NCBI GenBank assembly: GCA_945982095.1
Contig: CAMFRR010000056.1
Coordinates: 1-6,390, forward strand
DNA: 6,390 nt
Reading direction: 5' to 3'
Origin: an uncultured Bacteroidales bacterium
GTDB lineage: Bacteria > Bacteroidota > Bacteroidia > Bacteroidales > UBA932
Shown: positions 1-6,390 of the stretch, piece by piece
How the letters are laid out: each line of letters begins with the position of its first letter
Numbering within the stretch: the first letter of the stretch is position 1
The notes under the pieces: model-generated
Told to the model about the DNA's origin: nothing
Seen by the model: the letters and a program-made list of their open reading frames with translations, nothing else
Database searches by the model: none
Made by a program: the position numbers and the translations under genes

Positions 1-1
1 G

Positions 2-856
2 GGTGCCGCAGAGGGCTCGGTGCCTGAGATTACACTCAGCTACCCTTCTACGCCTTGGATGAAATGGCAATACGACTGCACTGTAGGCGGAAAAGGTGAC
101 AATCTGTACATGTACTGGGATTCTGACGAATATAATGCCGTCATACGGGGCACTATAGGGGCAGGTCTGGACAAGACTGTGGAATTCCGCAACAACAGGC
201 CTGAACTTACCCTGGCCTGCGAATTCAAAGACTGGCTGGAAAAGGAACGCAACATAATCGCCACGGGCTCAGCAAAAGGAATTACTGACGAAAGAGACAG
301 CCTGAGCATCAGCCACATGGCAGGCAATATCACAGAAATAGGCTCGAGTTTCGGACCCGACTTGCGCACTGTAATCAACCGAACCAACAAGGACAGCAAC
401 AACCTATTTGCAGAAATGCTGTTCAGGACAGTGGGCAAGGAATTGGGCAGGGACAGCAGTCCTGAAAGTGCACGCGAGGCCATGCTGGGGATAATTGGCA
501 AGATTGTAGGTGAAGATAAGGCAAGCCGCAAATATCTGATGATGCAGGACGGCAGCGGTCTGTCCGTTCACGACAGGGTGAGCGCAAGTTTCATGTGTGA
601 CTTTCTCGCCATCATGTATGAATCCGAAAACAGAGATGCATTTGTTTCCAGTTTGAAGCAATACAGCTCAAGATGTGTACTCAAGACAGGCACTATAAGC
701 GGATGCCGCTCCCTCTGCGGCTACATTTTGCCTGCCACAGCTGATGGTAGGGCAATAGTTTTCAGCATTATGGTTAACAACTCCGAGTTGAGGGCCGGCG
801 AGATAGACAAGCTTGAGAAATCCCTGCTTGATGTCATAGTTGCCAACTGCCGCTAA
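2..856 (+). CDS. dacB: D-alanyl-D-alanine carboxypeptidase/endopeptidase, PBP4 (DacB) family, 3' part
   Basis: This is the C-terminal part of a peptidase family S13 penicillin-binding protein. Such enzymes trim the terminal D-Ala from peptidoglycan stem peptides and cut D,D cross-links in the periplasm. Two of the three catalytic motifs are visible: the SxN motif as Ser-Asn-Asn at 395-403, followed by LFAEML, and the KTG motif at 683-691. Between them, at 548-565, lies the family signature DGSGLS. The nucleophile motif SxxK and the signal peptide must lie left of the window. The reading frame is open to the left edge, so the GTG at position 20 is not a real start. The first 200 or so bases encode the accessory insert that S13 enzymes carry between SxxK and SxN. 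The gene ends with TAA at 854-856, facing the next gene, and a hairpin follows. I see no frameshift. Family assignment is firm; exact substrate preference is not readable. Confidence 0.93.
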   Translation, partial: GAAEGSVPEITLSYPSTPWMKWQYDCTVGGKGDNLYMYWDSDEYNAVIRGTIGAGLDKTVEFRNNRPELTLACEFKDWLEKERNIIATGSAKGITDERDSLSISHMAGNITEIGSSFGPDLRTVINRTNKDSNNLFAEMLFRTVGKELGRDSSPESAREAMLGIIGKIVGEDKASRKYLMMQDGSGLSVHDRVSASFMCDFLAIMYESENRDAFVSSLKQYSSRCVLKTGTISGCRSLCGYILPATADGRAIVFSIMVNNSELRAGEIDKLEKSLLDVIVANCR

Positions 857-924
857 GCCAGGAAACATAAATTCAATGAGTCCGGGGTCATATTGAGCCA
901 TTATATTGGCCCGAAACAACAAAT

Positions 925-960
925 AGGACGGCTGCCGCTTCTTATGCTGACAGCCGTCCT
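925..960. terminator. Bidirectional intrinsic terminator between dacB and the NagB/PIG-L gene
   Basis: A perfect 10-bp inverted repeat, AGGACGGCTG at 925-934 and CAGCCGTCCT at 951-960, flanks a 16-base loop. T-rich sequence follows it on both strands: TTCATTATAATT on the plus strand, and ATTTGTTGTTT when read on the minus strand. It lies in the 132-bp gap between two convergent genes, 68 bases after the dacB stop and 28 bases after the minus-strand stop. It can therefore end transcription from both sides. Nothing else is evident in this gap. Confidence 0.82.
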
Positions 961-988
961 TTCATTATAATTGGTAAACTATGGCTCT

Positions 989-2908
989 TTAGAAGAGTTT
1001 TACGAACACCTCAATGGCCTGATATTCTGCCATACCGAGTTCATTATAAATCTTCGCGGTATTGCCTGTACGTTCCTCAGCTCTCTGCCAGAACTCACGA
1101 GGGTCGTCACCAGGGAAAGGAACGATGTCTTTCTGAGAAAGGTGGTGATATATCGCGTAGCGTTTCTCCACAACCTCATCAGGGCTGAGAGGCACTGCCA
1201 TATCAACTCGGCCAATCTCCCATTCCATCCATGCACCACGGTACAGCCATACATGAGCTTTCTCTGTCCACTCCTTGCCTTCAGCCTGGAGCTGCTGGAA
1301 TGCCTCAATGGCTGCCTCAGTACAAACACGGTGGGTGCCGTGAGGGTCTGCAAGGTCACCGGCCATATAAATCTGATCAGGCTTGATTTCATCCATGAGA
1401 GCCTTGATAATATCAACATCCACCTGAGTACGAGGGAGTTTGCTTATGCCGCCACTCTCATAGAAAGGAAGGTTGAGGAAGTGGGCATGGCTCTCGTCAA
1501 GACCGAAGCTGCGAACAGAACCCTTAGCCTCCGAACGGCGTATTGCAGCTTTGATGTCAAGCAGCTCACGAGGCTCAGCCTCGCCTGGACGCTTGCTGGC
1601 GATGAGGTCTTTCACATGCTGTACCCTATCTTCGAAGCCCAACTCTTTGGCTGCATCCATATGCTGTACAACAACATCGTCATGTACAGCCACGTCGCCT
1701 GAAGTCTCGTAAGCCACATGAACGTTGTGGCCCTGGTGGGTCAGACGTATGAAAGTACCGCCCATTGATATAACGTCGTCATCTGGATGTGGAGAGAAGA
1801 TGAGAACGGTCTTAGGCCATGGAGTTGAAGAGACAGGACGGGTGCTGTCGTCACAGTTAGGTTTGCCGCCAGGCCAGCCTGTGATTGTGTGCTGAAGGTC
1901 GTTGAAGACCTTGATGTTTATCTGGTCATATGGTCCGTGCTGGTCCAGAAGCTCTCCGAGGTTGTGCTCGAGATAATCATTCTGGCTGAGCTTGAGTATA
2001 GGTTTGCCAACCTGCTGGCAGAGCCAAACCACTGCTTTGCGCTGGAACTTAGGAGTCCACTCGCAAGGACCTATGAGCCAAGGAGCCTCAACGCGGGTAA
2101 GAGTGCAGGCTGCATTCTCATCTATGAAAATACGGGCGTTGTGGTGTCTCTGGAAATATGAAGCAGGATGCATTGCTGAAACTTCATCCTCTATGCAGGT
2201 CTTGACTGCATTGGCCTTGTCCTCGCCGAATGCGAGAAGTATGACCTTCTTGGCGCTCATGAGAGTCTGTATGCCAAGAGTAATGGCCATTGAAGGAGTC
2301 TGGGCCAGATTGTTGCCGAACTTCTTTGACTGACGCTTGCGTGACTTGTATGGCAGGAGCACAGTCCTGGTGCGGCTCTGCCACATGGTACCGGCCTCGT
2401 TGAAACCTACCTGGCCTGCCTCGCCTATGCCTAACATGAGCAGGTCCATCTCTCTTGCCATCTCATCCAGATGCTGACAATATGAGCTAACATTGTCGGC
2501 CTTTACAGAGCTGTCCGGGATATGGATGTTTTCAGGCTTGATGTCGATATGGTTGAGAAGGTTTGAGCGCAGTGCATAATTGCGGCTTTTTTTCTCATCT
2601 GAGCTCACAGGATAGAACTCATCGATAGAGAACACTTCCACATTGGCAAAACTTACTTCTCCAGCTTTGAATTTCTCCAAGAGAAGCTGGTAAACCACAC
2701 GTGGGCTGGTGCCTGTGCTGAGGCCAAGCTTGAATGTCTTGTCTGCAGGGGCTGCATTGATGGCATCAACAATTTCCTGCGCTACTACAGCGCTTGCCGT
2801 CTCCTGAGTATCATAGATCTCAGCAGGAATATTTTCATAACCATGGAGGATATTCTGAGGAATATTTTCCTGAATAAGACCTCCGTCTTTTGGAAGAGTG
2901 AAATGCAT
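989..2908 (-). CDS. nagB: Glucosamine-6-phosphate deaminase-like (NagB fold) domain fused to PIG-L/LmbE deacetylase
   Basis: This 639-residue cytoplasmic two-domain protein has no signal peptide or membrane segment. Residues about 25-275 align with E. coli NagB: phosphate loop LSTGTS (63-68), Asp96 (Asp72), Glu171 (Glu148), Lys195 (Arg172) and Lys231 (Lys208). However, Ala164 and Gln166 stand where NagB has catalytic Asp141 and His143. Residues about 275-365 form a linker with the motif ITGWPGGKP, which I recall from Bacteroides homologues. Residues about 366-600 are a PIG-L/LmbE zinc deacetylase: HPDDD at 374-378 (His and second Asp for zinc, first Asp as base) and HGTH at 523-526. The PIG-L site looks complete. 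Homologues are usually annotated as glucosamine-6-phosphate deaminase. I infer an enzyme that deacetylates an N-acetylamino-sugar compound, with a sugar-phosphate-binding partner domain; the deaminase step is doubtful. The ATG at 2908 fits the upstream promoter and the N-terminus. The stop is TAA at 991-989. Confidence 0.9.
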   Translation of the reverse strand: MHFTLPKDGGLIQENIPQNILHGYENIPAEIYDTQETASAVVAQEIVDAINAAPADKTFKLGLSTGTSPRVVYQLLLEKFKAGEVSFANVEVFSIDEFYPVSSDEKKSRNYALRSNLLNHIDIKPENIHIPDSSVKADNVSSYCQHLDEMAREMDLLMLGIGEAGQVGFNEAGTMWQSRTRTVLLPYKSRKRQSKKFGNNLAQTPSMAITLGIQTLMSAKKVILLAFGEDKANAVKTCIEDEVSAMHPASYFQRHHNARIFIDENAACTLTRVEAPWLIGPCEWTPKFQRKAVVWLCQQVGKPILKLSQNDYLEHNLGELLDQHGPYDQINIKVFNDLQHTITGWPGGKPNCDDSTRPVSSTPWPKTVLIFSPHPDDDVISMGGTFIRLTHQGHNVHVAYETSGDVAVHDDVVVQHMDAAKELGFEDRVQHVKDLIASKRPGEAEPRELLDIKAAIRRSEAKGSVRSFGLDESHAHFLNLPFYESGGISKLPRTQVDVDIIKALMDEIKPDQIYMAGDLADPHGTHRVCTEAAIEAFQQLQAEGKEWTEKAHVWLYRGAWMEWEIGRVDMAVPLSPDEVVEKRYAIYHHLSQKDIVPFPGDDPREFWQRAEERTGNTAKIYNELGMAEYQAIEVFVKLF

Positions 2909-2936
2909 AATAGTAATGTTTGTTTATGTACCTTAT

Positions 2937-2970
2937 CAAATATACGAATATTACTGAATAATCGTTCAAA
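2937..2970 (-). promoter_or_regulatory. Putative Bacteroidota-type promoter for the NagB/PIG-L gene
   Basis: Read on the minus strand, TATATTTG (2944-2937) matches the Bacteroidota -7 consensus TAnnTTTG exactly. A TTTG (2970-2967) lies 22 bases upstream, slightly beyond the usual -33 spacing. Transcription would begin near 2930, giving a leader of about 20 bases before the ATG at 2908. No Shine-Dalgarno sequence is seen, as is normal in this phylum. Confidence 0.6.
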
Positions 2971-2976
2971 AAATCT

Positions 2977-2984
2977 TAACTTTG
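2977..2984 (+). promoter_or_regulatory. Putative -7 promoter element for queF-nhaC
   Basis: TAACTTTG fits the Bacteroidota -7 consensus TAnnTTTG. Transcription would start close to 2991, leaving a leader of only about 16 bases (AAAAGCCTAAAAAAC before the ATG). No convincing TTTG is seen at the -33 distance, where the sequence is TTACTGA (2951-2957), so the match is one-sided. The A-rich leader could aid translation initiation. It is too short to hold a riboswitch. Confidence 0.55.
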
Positions 2985-3006
2985 TGAGCTTAAAAGCCTA
3001 AAAAAC

Positions 3007-3468
3007 ATGAGTAATTATAGAGAAAACGAAGGTCTCAAGTCATTGGGCCGCAAAACAGAATACAAGAGCGATTATTGTCCCGAGGTGCTGGAAACATTCG
3101 TGAACAAGCATCAGGAAAACGACTATTGGGTGCGTTTCAACTGTCCTGAGTTCACATCACTCTGCCCCATCACGGGCCAGCCGGACTTCGCTGAAATCAG
3201 AATATCCTACATTCCTGATGTGCGCATGGTCGAGAGCAAGTCGCTCAAACTCTATCTTTTCAGCTTCCGCAATCACGGAGATTTCCACGAAGATTGCATC
3301 AACAAGATTATGAAGGATCTGATTAAACTCATGGATCCCAAGTATATAGAAGTAACTGGAATATTCACTCCACGCGGAGGCATAAGCATATATCCCTACG
3401 CCAATTACGGACGTCCAGGCACAAAATACGAGAAACTTGCCGAGCAGCGTTTCGCCACTCACGAATAA
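3007..3468 (+). CDS. queF: NADPH-dependent 7-cyano-7-deazaguanine (preQ0) reductase, type I QueF
   Basis: QueF reduces the nitrile of preQ0 to the aminomethyl group of preQ1, the base later inserted into tRNA on the way to queuosine. At 153 residues it matches the single-domain (YkvM-like, type I) form, not the two-domain E. coli form. Cys53, in [10 protein letters not shown], is the nucleophile that forms the thioimide with preQ0. Asp60 is the proton donor (B. subtilis Cys55 and Asp62). ESKSLK at 76-81 is the QueF motif tied to NADPH use. His94-Glu95, in FHED, match the substrate-binding pair. The ATG at 3007 follows the -7 element and keeps the normal family length. The TAA stop directly abuts the ATG of the nhaC-type gene, implying one transcript. 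No queC, queD, queE or known queuosine-precursor transporter gene is in view. All key residues are present. Confidence 0.97.
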   Translation: MSNYRENEGLKSLGRKTEYKSDYCPEVLETFVNKHQENDYWVRFNCPEFTSLCPITGQPDFAEIRISYIPDVRMVESKSLKLYLFSFRNHGDFHEDCINKIMKDLIKLMDPKYIEVTGIFTPRGGISIYPYANYGRPGTKYEKLAEQRFATHE

Positions 3469-4941
3469 ATGATGGAGGAAAATACTCAGAAACAGCCGCA
3501 TTGGATCATGGCCTTTGTTCCACTGGGGGTGCTGGTGGCTATAATCGCCCTGGTGGTGCATTATTTCGGCTCCGATGCCCTGAGCGGAGCAAGTCAGGTG
3601 GGCCTCATATTGGCCAGCGGGGTGTGCGTGAGCATTTCAATGGCCGTATACCGCTGCCCTTGGGAGGTGTTGGAAGAGGCCATAAGCTCCAATATCAAGA
3701 ATGTGGCGTCGGCAATGTTGATATTGCTGCTTATCGGCGCCATAGGAGGCACATGGATGGTGAGCGGAGTAATACCCACATTGATGTGCTACGGTATGGA
3801 ATTGATTTCGCCAAGGATATTCCTCTTCGCCGTGGCTCTCATATGCGCCCTGGTTTCCATATTTACCGGAAGTTCATGGACCACCATAGCCACCATTGGC
3901 GTCGCAATGGTAGGAATCGGCGAAGCCATGGGCTACAGTCCGGCATGGACAGCCGGCGCCATTATTTCGGGGGCGTATTTCGGAGATAAAGTGTCGCCTC
4001 TTTCAGACACCACCGTTCTGGCGTCTTCAACCGTGGGAGTCCCTCTTTTCAGACATATACGGTATATGATGATAACCACCGTGCCCTCCTTCGTGCTGGC
4101 CTGTCTGGTGTTTTTCATTGTCAGCATATGCCATCAGGCTCCGGCAGAAACGCAAATAGACAGGGCTGCCGACACATTGAGCTCTTGTTTCAACATTTCC
4201 CCCTGGCTCTTGCTGGTACCACTGCTCACAGCCGTGCTCATAGTAAAGAAGGTGCCGGCCATGATTACCTTGCTGTGTGCCAGCCTCATGGCCTCGTTTG
4301 CAGCCATCGTTGCCCAACCTGACATTGTTGCCATGGTATCGGTAAAAACCGGGGCTGCAGTTCCTGACATGAGCTTCGGAACAGGCCTGAGGGGTCTGTT
4401 CATTTCCTGGTTTGATGCCACTGCCATTGACACTGGAGACGAGATGTTCAATTCCCTTGTGGCGACAAGGGGCATGAACGGAATGCTGTCCACGATTTTC
4501 CTGATTGTATGCGCAGCGGCTTTCGGAGGTGTGTTTGCAGGCAGCGGAATGCTGCAGAGCATCACGAATATGCTGATACGTAAAGTGTCTTCACGCACCG
4601 GAGTGGTAGCCTCAACCGTCGGCACAGGCATATTTGCAAACTGCGCTACAGGCGACCAGTATCTGTCCATAATTCTGACCTGCAGCCTGTACACAAAACT
4701 GTATGAGAAACTGGGCTATGAAGGCAGGCTGCTGAGCCGCAGCGCCGAAGACTCCGCAACAGTGACCTCGGTACTTGTGCCGTGGAATTCCTGCGGCATG
4801 ACCCAGAGCACTGTGCTTCACGTGCCAACTATAGATTATCTGCCATATTGCATTTTCAACCTTCTATCCCCGCTGATGTCCATATTGACAGCAGCGGTGG
4901 GATATAAGATTTTCAAGAAGACAGGACAGGAACAGGCCTAA
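3469..4941 (+). CDS. nhaC: NhaC-family Na+/H+ antiporter
   Basis: This 490-residue integral inner-membrane protein has roughly 11-13 hydrophobic segments, the first at about residues 13-31. It shows the conserved blocks of the NhaC family (ion transporter superfamily): FTGSSWTTIATIG at 132-144, GAYFGDKVSPLSDTT at 168-182, and a C-terminal block AEDSATVTSVLVPWNSCGM at 426-444. TGDQYLSI at 394-401 is also typical. Members exchange Na+ for H+, and some couple this to an organic acid (B. subtilis MleN, malate/lactate); the substrate here cannot be read. The ATG at 3469 follows the queF stop with no gap and is followed at once by a second in-frame ATG (3472), so either could start the protein. Translation is probably coupled to queF. 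The TAA overlaps the stop of the converging DUF2723 gene, and no terminator is seen between them. Confidence 0.93.
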   Translation: MMEENTQKQPHWIMAFVPLGVLVAIIALVVHYFGSDALSGASQVGLILASGVCVSISMAVYRCPWEVLEEAISSNIKNVASAMLILLLIGAIGGTWMVSGVIPTLMCYGMELISPRIFLFAVALICALVSIFTGSSWTTIATIGVAMVGIGEAMGYSPAWTAGAIISGAYFGDKVSPLSDTTVLASSTVGVPLFRHIRYMMITTVPSFVLACLVFFIVSICHQAPAETQIDRAADTLSSCFNISPWLLLVPLLTAVLIVKKVPAMITLLCASLMASFAAIVAQPDIVAMVSVKTGAAVPDMSFGTGLRGLFISWFDATAIDTGDEMFNSLVATRGMNGMLSTIFLIVCAAAFGGVFAGSGMLQSITNMLIRKVSSRTGVVASTVGTGIFANCATGDQYLSIILTCSLYTKLYEKLGYEGRLLSRSAEDSATVTSVLVPWNSCGMTQSTVLHVPTIDYLPYCIFNLLSPLMSILTAAVGYKIFKKTGQEQA

Positions 4942-6390
4942 ATTTCCGAGAAATCCATTGCGGCTTCAGCCTTTTCGACTATGCTGTCGGCAAGTTCAGT
5001 GTCACCGTGCTTGCCCAGGATGTCCTCGCACACATAGTAAAGATATGTGGCTGCAGTCTCGAACTCCTGACGGGCGTAAGTGTAGAATTCCGCATAGAAC
5101 AGCATTGACTGGCACAGACTGTCGGTAAAGGCGATGGCCAGATTGCGGGCCTTTTCATCTGCTCCGGCAAAATAGTACTGGTCTATCATGCCAGCCACAG
5201 CCAGTTCATTGCCAAGCGACAAGAGCGTCATCTCCAGAGGGTAATGCTCAGGATTCATCACTTCCATACACTTGTCCAACATAGCCTCGGCCTCGGCATG
5301 GCGTCCACATTTGTTCAGGGAACGTGCCACCTGGCAGAAGAGGTCGCGATAGCTCATTACACCGCAGAATGTGTAGAGGTTCTGGTAATCCACGAAATAA
5401 TTGCCGGCAGCGACATTGTCAAAGCGGAAAGAGTCATTCATGAGATGCTGGAGATTGTCCACGTCCACAACTCCCGCATCGGCTCGTTTGCATCCGGTCT
5501 TTATAGGTACGAAACGGTAACTGAAGCCATCGTACATGAGATACTCCTTGATGCCCATATTGAGGTCTCCGCCCATGCCCAATATGTTGATAGGCCTGTC
5601 CCAGTCATAACCGTCCAGCAGGTCAAGCATGAAGAGTTCCTGCTTGGTGAGATATTCCTTGTCAGGAGACATGGTGAGCACAATTTCTTCAGGAATGCGA
5701 TCTGCGAATTCCTCGCTCAGAATTCCATATTTGAGCACATTCTCCTTGTTTACAGGTATGCTGATGCGGCGGCTAACTATATAATCCACCTTGCTTCCGT
5801 TTGAAAGCTGAATCTTGGCTTCAGGATGCTTGAACACTCTCATCACATCTGAAAGAGGAACTACGGTGTCGCGGGTGTCGACTATGTAAACGAACTCGTT
5901 GGTGCCGTACAGATACTGCGACAGAGGCACGGTCAAAGGAAGAGGGGCAGACTCGTTGCAGGCATATTTCATCTGGTCTATATGCCAGTCAGTTCCCAGA
6001 AGCGAGGTGTTGCATATGCGTACGTCCGTGCGTATGCCTTCAACTTCCTGGGCATACCATACAGGGAAGGTGTCGTTGTCACCGTGGGTTATGAGTATGC
6101 CGTTCTTTCCCACAGAGTTGAGATAGTTGGCGGCAACCTCCACGGCTGTGCGGCGGTTGTGCCTGTCATGATCGTCCCAGTTTTCTGAGGCCATAAGCGC
6201 AGGAACTCCAAGGCAAAGCAGTCCTGTGGCAAGGGAGACTGCTGTCTTGGCCCCGGCCTTCTTGAGCCCGGCCTTCTTGAGTTTGGAGTCGAAGAAACTG
6301 AATATTGCTGCAACGGCCAGGCCTATCCAAATGCTGAAGGCATAGAAGGAGCCGGCATAGGCATAGTCCCTCTCACGCACCTGGTAAGGA
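4938..6390 (-). CDS. DUF2723 (GT117/TMEM260-like) membrane protein, C-terminal part
   Basis: This is the 3' part of a large Bacteroidota membrane protein of the DUF2723 family, related to animal TMEM260, an O-mannosyltransferase. The frame is open through the right edge and reads PYQVRERDYAY there, so the GTG at 6380 is internal. Counting from that GTG, two hydrophobic segments lie at about 10-30 and 46-64, separated by a Lys-rich loop holding a tandem repeat. The rest is probably soluble and extracytoplasmic, with the family signature blocks ILITHGDNDTFPVWY (95-109) and TSLLGTDWHIDQM (125-137). The last 140 residues are helical and TPR-like (for example SLNKCGRHAEAEAMLDKCME). The catalytic N-terminal membrane region lies outside the window. 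Bacterial function is not established; a role in envelope glycosylation is an inference from TMEM260. It ends with TAG at 4940-4938, overlapping the nhaC stop. Confidence 0.9.
   Translation of the reverse strand, partial: PYQVRERDYAYAGSFYAFSIWIGLAVAAIFSFFDSKLKKAGLKKAGAKTAVSLATGLLCLGVPALMASENWDDHDRHNRRTAVEVAANYLNSVGKNGILITHGDNDTFPVWYAQEVEGIRTDVRICNTSLLGTDWHIDQMKYACNESAPLPLTVPLSQYLYGTNEFVYIVDTRDTVVPLSDVMRVFKHPEAKIQLSNGSKVDYIVSRRISIPVNKENVLKYGILSEEFADRIPEEIVLTMSPDKEYLTKQELFMLDLLDGYDWDRPINILGMGGDLNMGIKEYLMYDGFSYRFVPIKTGCKRADAGVVDVDNLQHLMNDSFRFDNVAAGNYFVDYQNLYTFCGVMSYRDLFCQVARSLNKCGRHAEAEAMLDKCMEVMNPEHYPLEMTLLSLGNELAVAGMIDQYYFAGADEKARNLAIAFTDSLCQSMLFYAEFYTYARQEFETAATYLYYVCEDILGKHGDTELADSIVEKAEAAMDFSEI
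6252..6281. repeat. Perfect 15-bp tandem duplication inside the DUF2723 gene
   Basis: The unit CCCGGCCTTCTTGAG occurs twice in a row (6252-6266 and 6267-6281) without mismatch. On the minus strand it encodes LKKAG twice, within the short basic loop between two predicted membrane helices. The length is a multiple of three, so the frame is kept. Confidence 0.9.

Noticed and set aside
20..22. GTG as the start of the dacB-like protein
   Set aside because: The frame is open upstream to the window edge and the family's SxxK domain is missing, so this is an internal codon of a truncated gene.
971..1702. A 243-residue plus-strand open frame opposite the PIG-L half of the fusion
   Set aside because: It is antisense to a clearly conserved coding region. 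It has no recognisable domain and starts just after the terminator without a promoter.
2945..3006. Possible preQ1 riboswitch ahead of queF, prompted by the A-rich tail CCTAAAAAAC
   Set aside because: I could not find the stem and pseudoknot partners of a preQ1-I or preQ1-II aptamer. The predicted leader after the -7 element is only about 16 bases.
4134..4694. A 186-residue minus-strand open frame opposite nhaC
   Set aside because: It is the complement of conserved NhaC coding sequence and shows no family motif of its own.
5244..5804. A 186-residue plus-strand open frame opposite the DUF2723 gene, rich in His and Val
   Set aside because: Its composition is what the complement of the minus-strand gene would give. 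It has no promoter and no recognisable domain.
6378..6380. GTG as the start of the DUF2723 protein
   Set aside because: Reading on to the edge gives PYQVRERDYAY in frame, which fits the family interior. The N-terminal membrane region is simply outside the window.
1..6390. Mobile element, CRISPR array, tRNA or toxin-antitoxin unit
   Set aside because: I looked on both strands and saw no spaced repeats, transposase or integrase motifs, tRNA cloverleaf, or small gene pair. The gaps between genes are all under 140 bases.

Overview
The window looks like an ordinary chromosomal stretch from a Bacteroidota, most probably order Bacteroidales. Three things point there. The NagB-like/PIG-L fusion and the DUF2723 membrane protein closely resemble proteins I know from Bacteroides and its relatives. 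The intergenic promoters fit the Bacteroidota -7 consensus TAnnTTTG. Gene starts lack Shine-Dalgarno sequences. I cannot place it more finely by eye.

Layout, left to right. (1) The 3' part of a dacB/PBP4-type D-Ala-D-Ala carboxypeptidase gene, + strand, cut by the left edge. (2) A hairpin terminator that can serve both converging genes. (3) A 639-residue minus-strand protein with an N-terminal glucosamine-6-phosphate deaminase-like domain and a C-terminal PIG-L/LmbE deacetylase domain. (4) A 98-bp divergent promoter region. (5) A plus-strand pair, queF (queuosine biosynthesis) and an NhaC-family antiporter gene, joined with no gap. (6) A minus-strand DUF2723/GT117-type membrane protein gene, cut by the right edge, whose stop codon overlaps that of nhaC. 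Coding density is high. I see no RNA gene, CRISPR array, insertion sequence, integrase or other sign of a mobile region.

The genes do not form one evident pathway. They cover cell-wall trimming (dacB), possible amino-sugar metabolism (NagB/PIG-L), tRNA modification (queF), ion or solute exchange (nhaC) and a cell-envelope, possibly glycosylation-related, membrane protein (DUF2723).

The most notable observation is in the NagB-like domain. It keeps the phosphate-binding loop and the Asp72 and Glu148 equivalents of E. coli NagB, but the Asp141 and His143 equivalents are Ala and Gln. The usual label 'glucosamine-6-phosphate deaminase' may therefore be wrong for this fused family. The second is the tight queF-nhaC coupling. 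I found no clear evidence of an entirely new multi-gene system.
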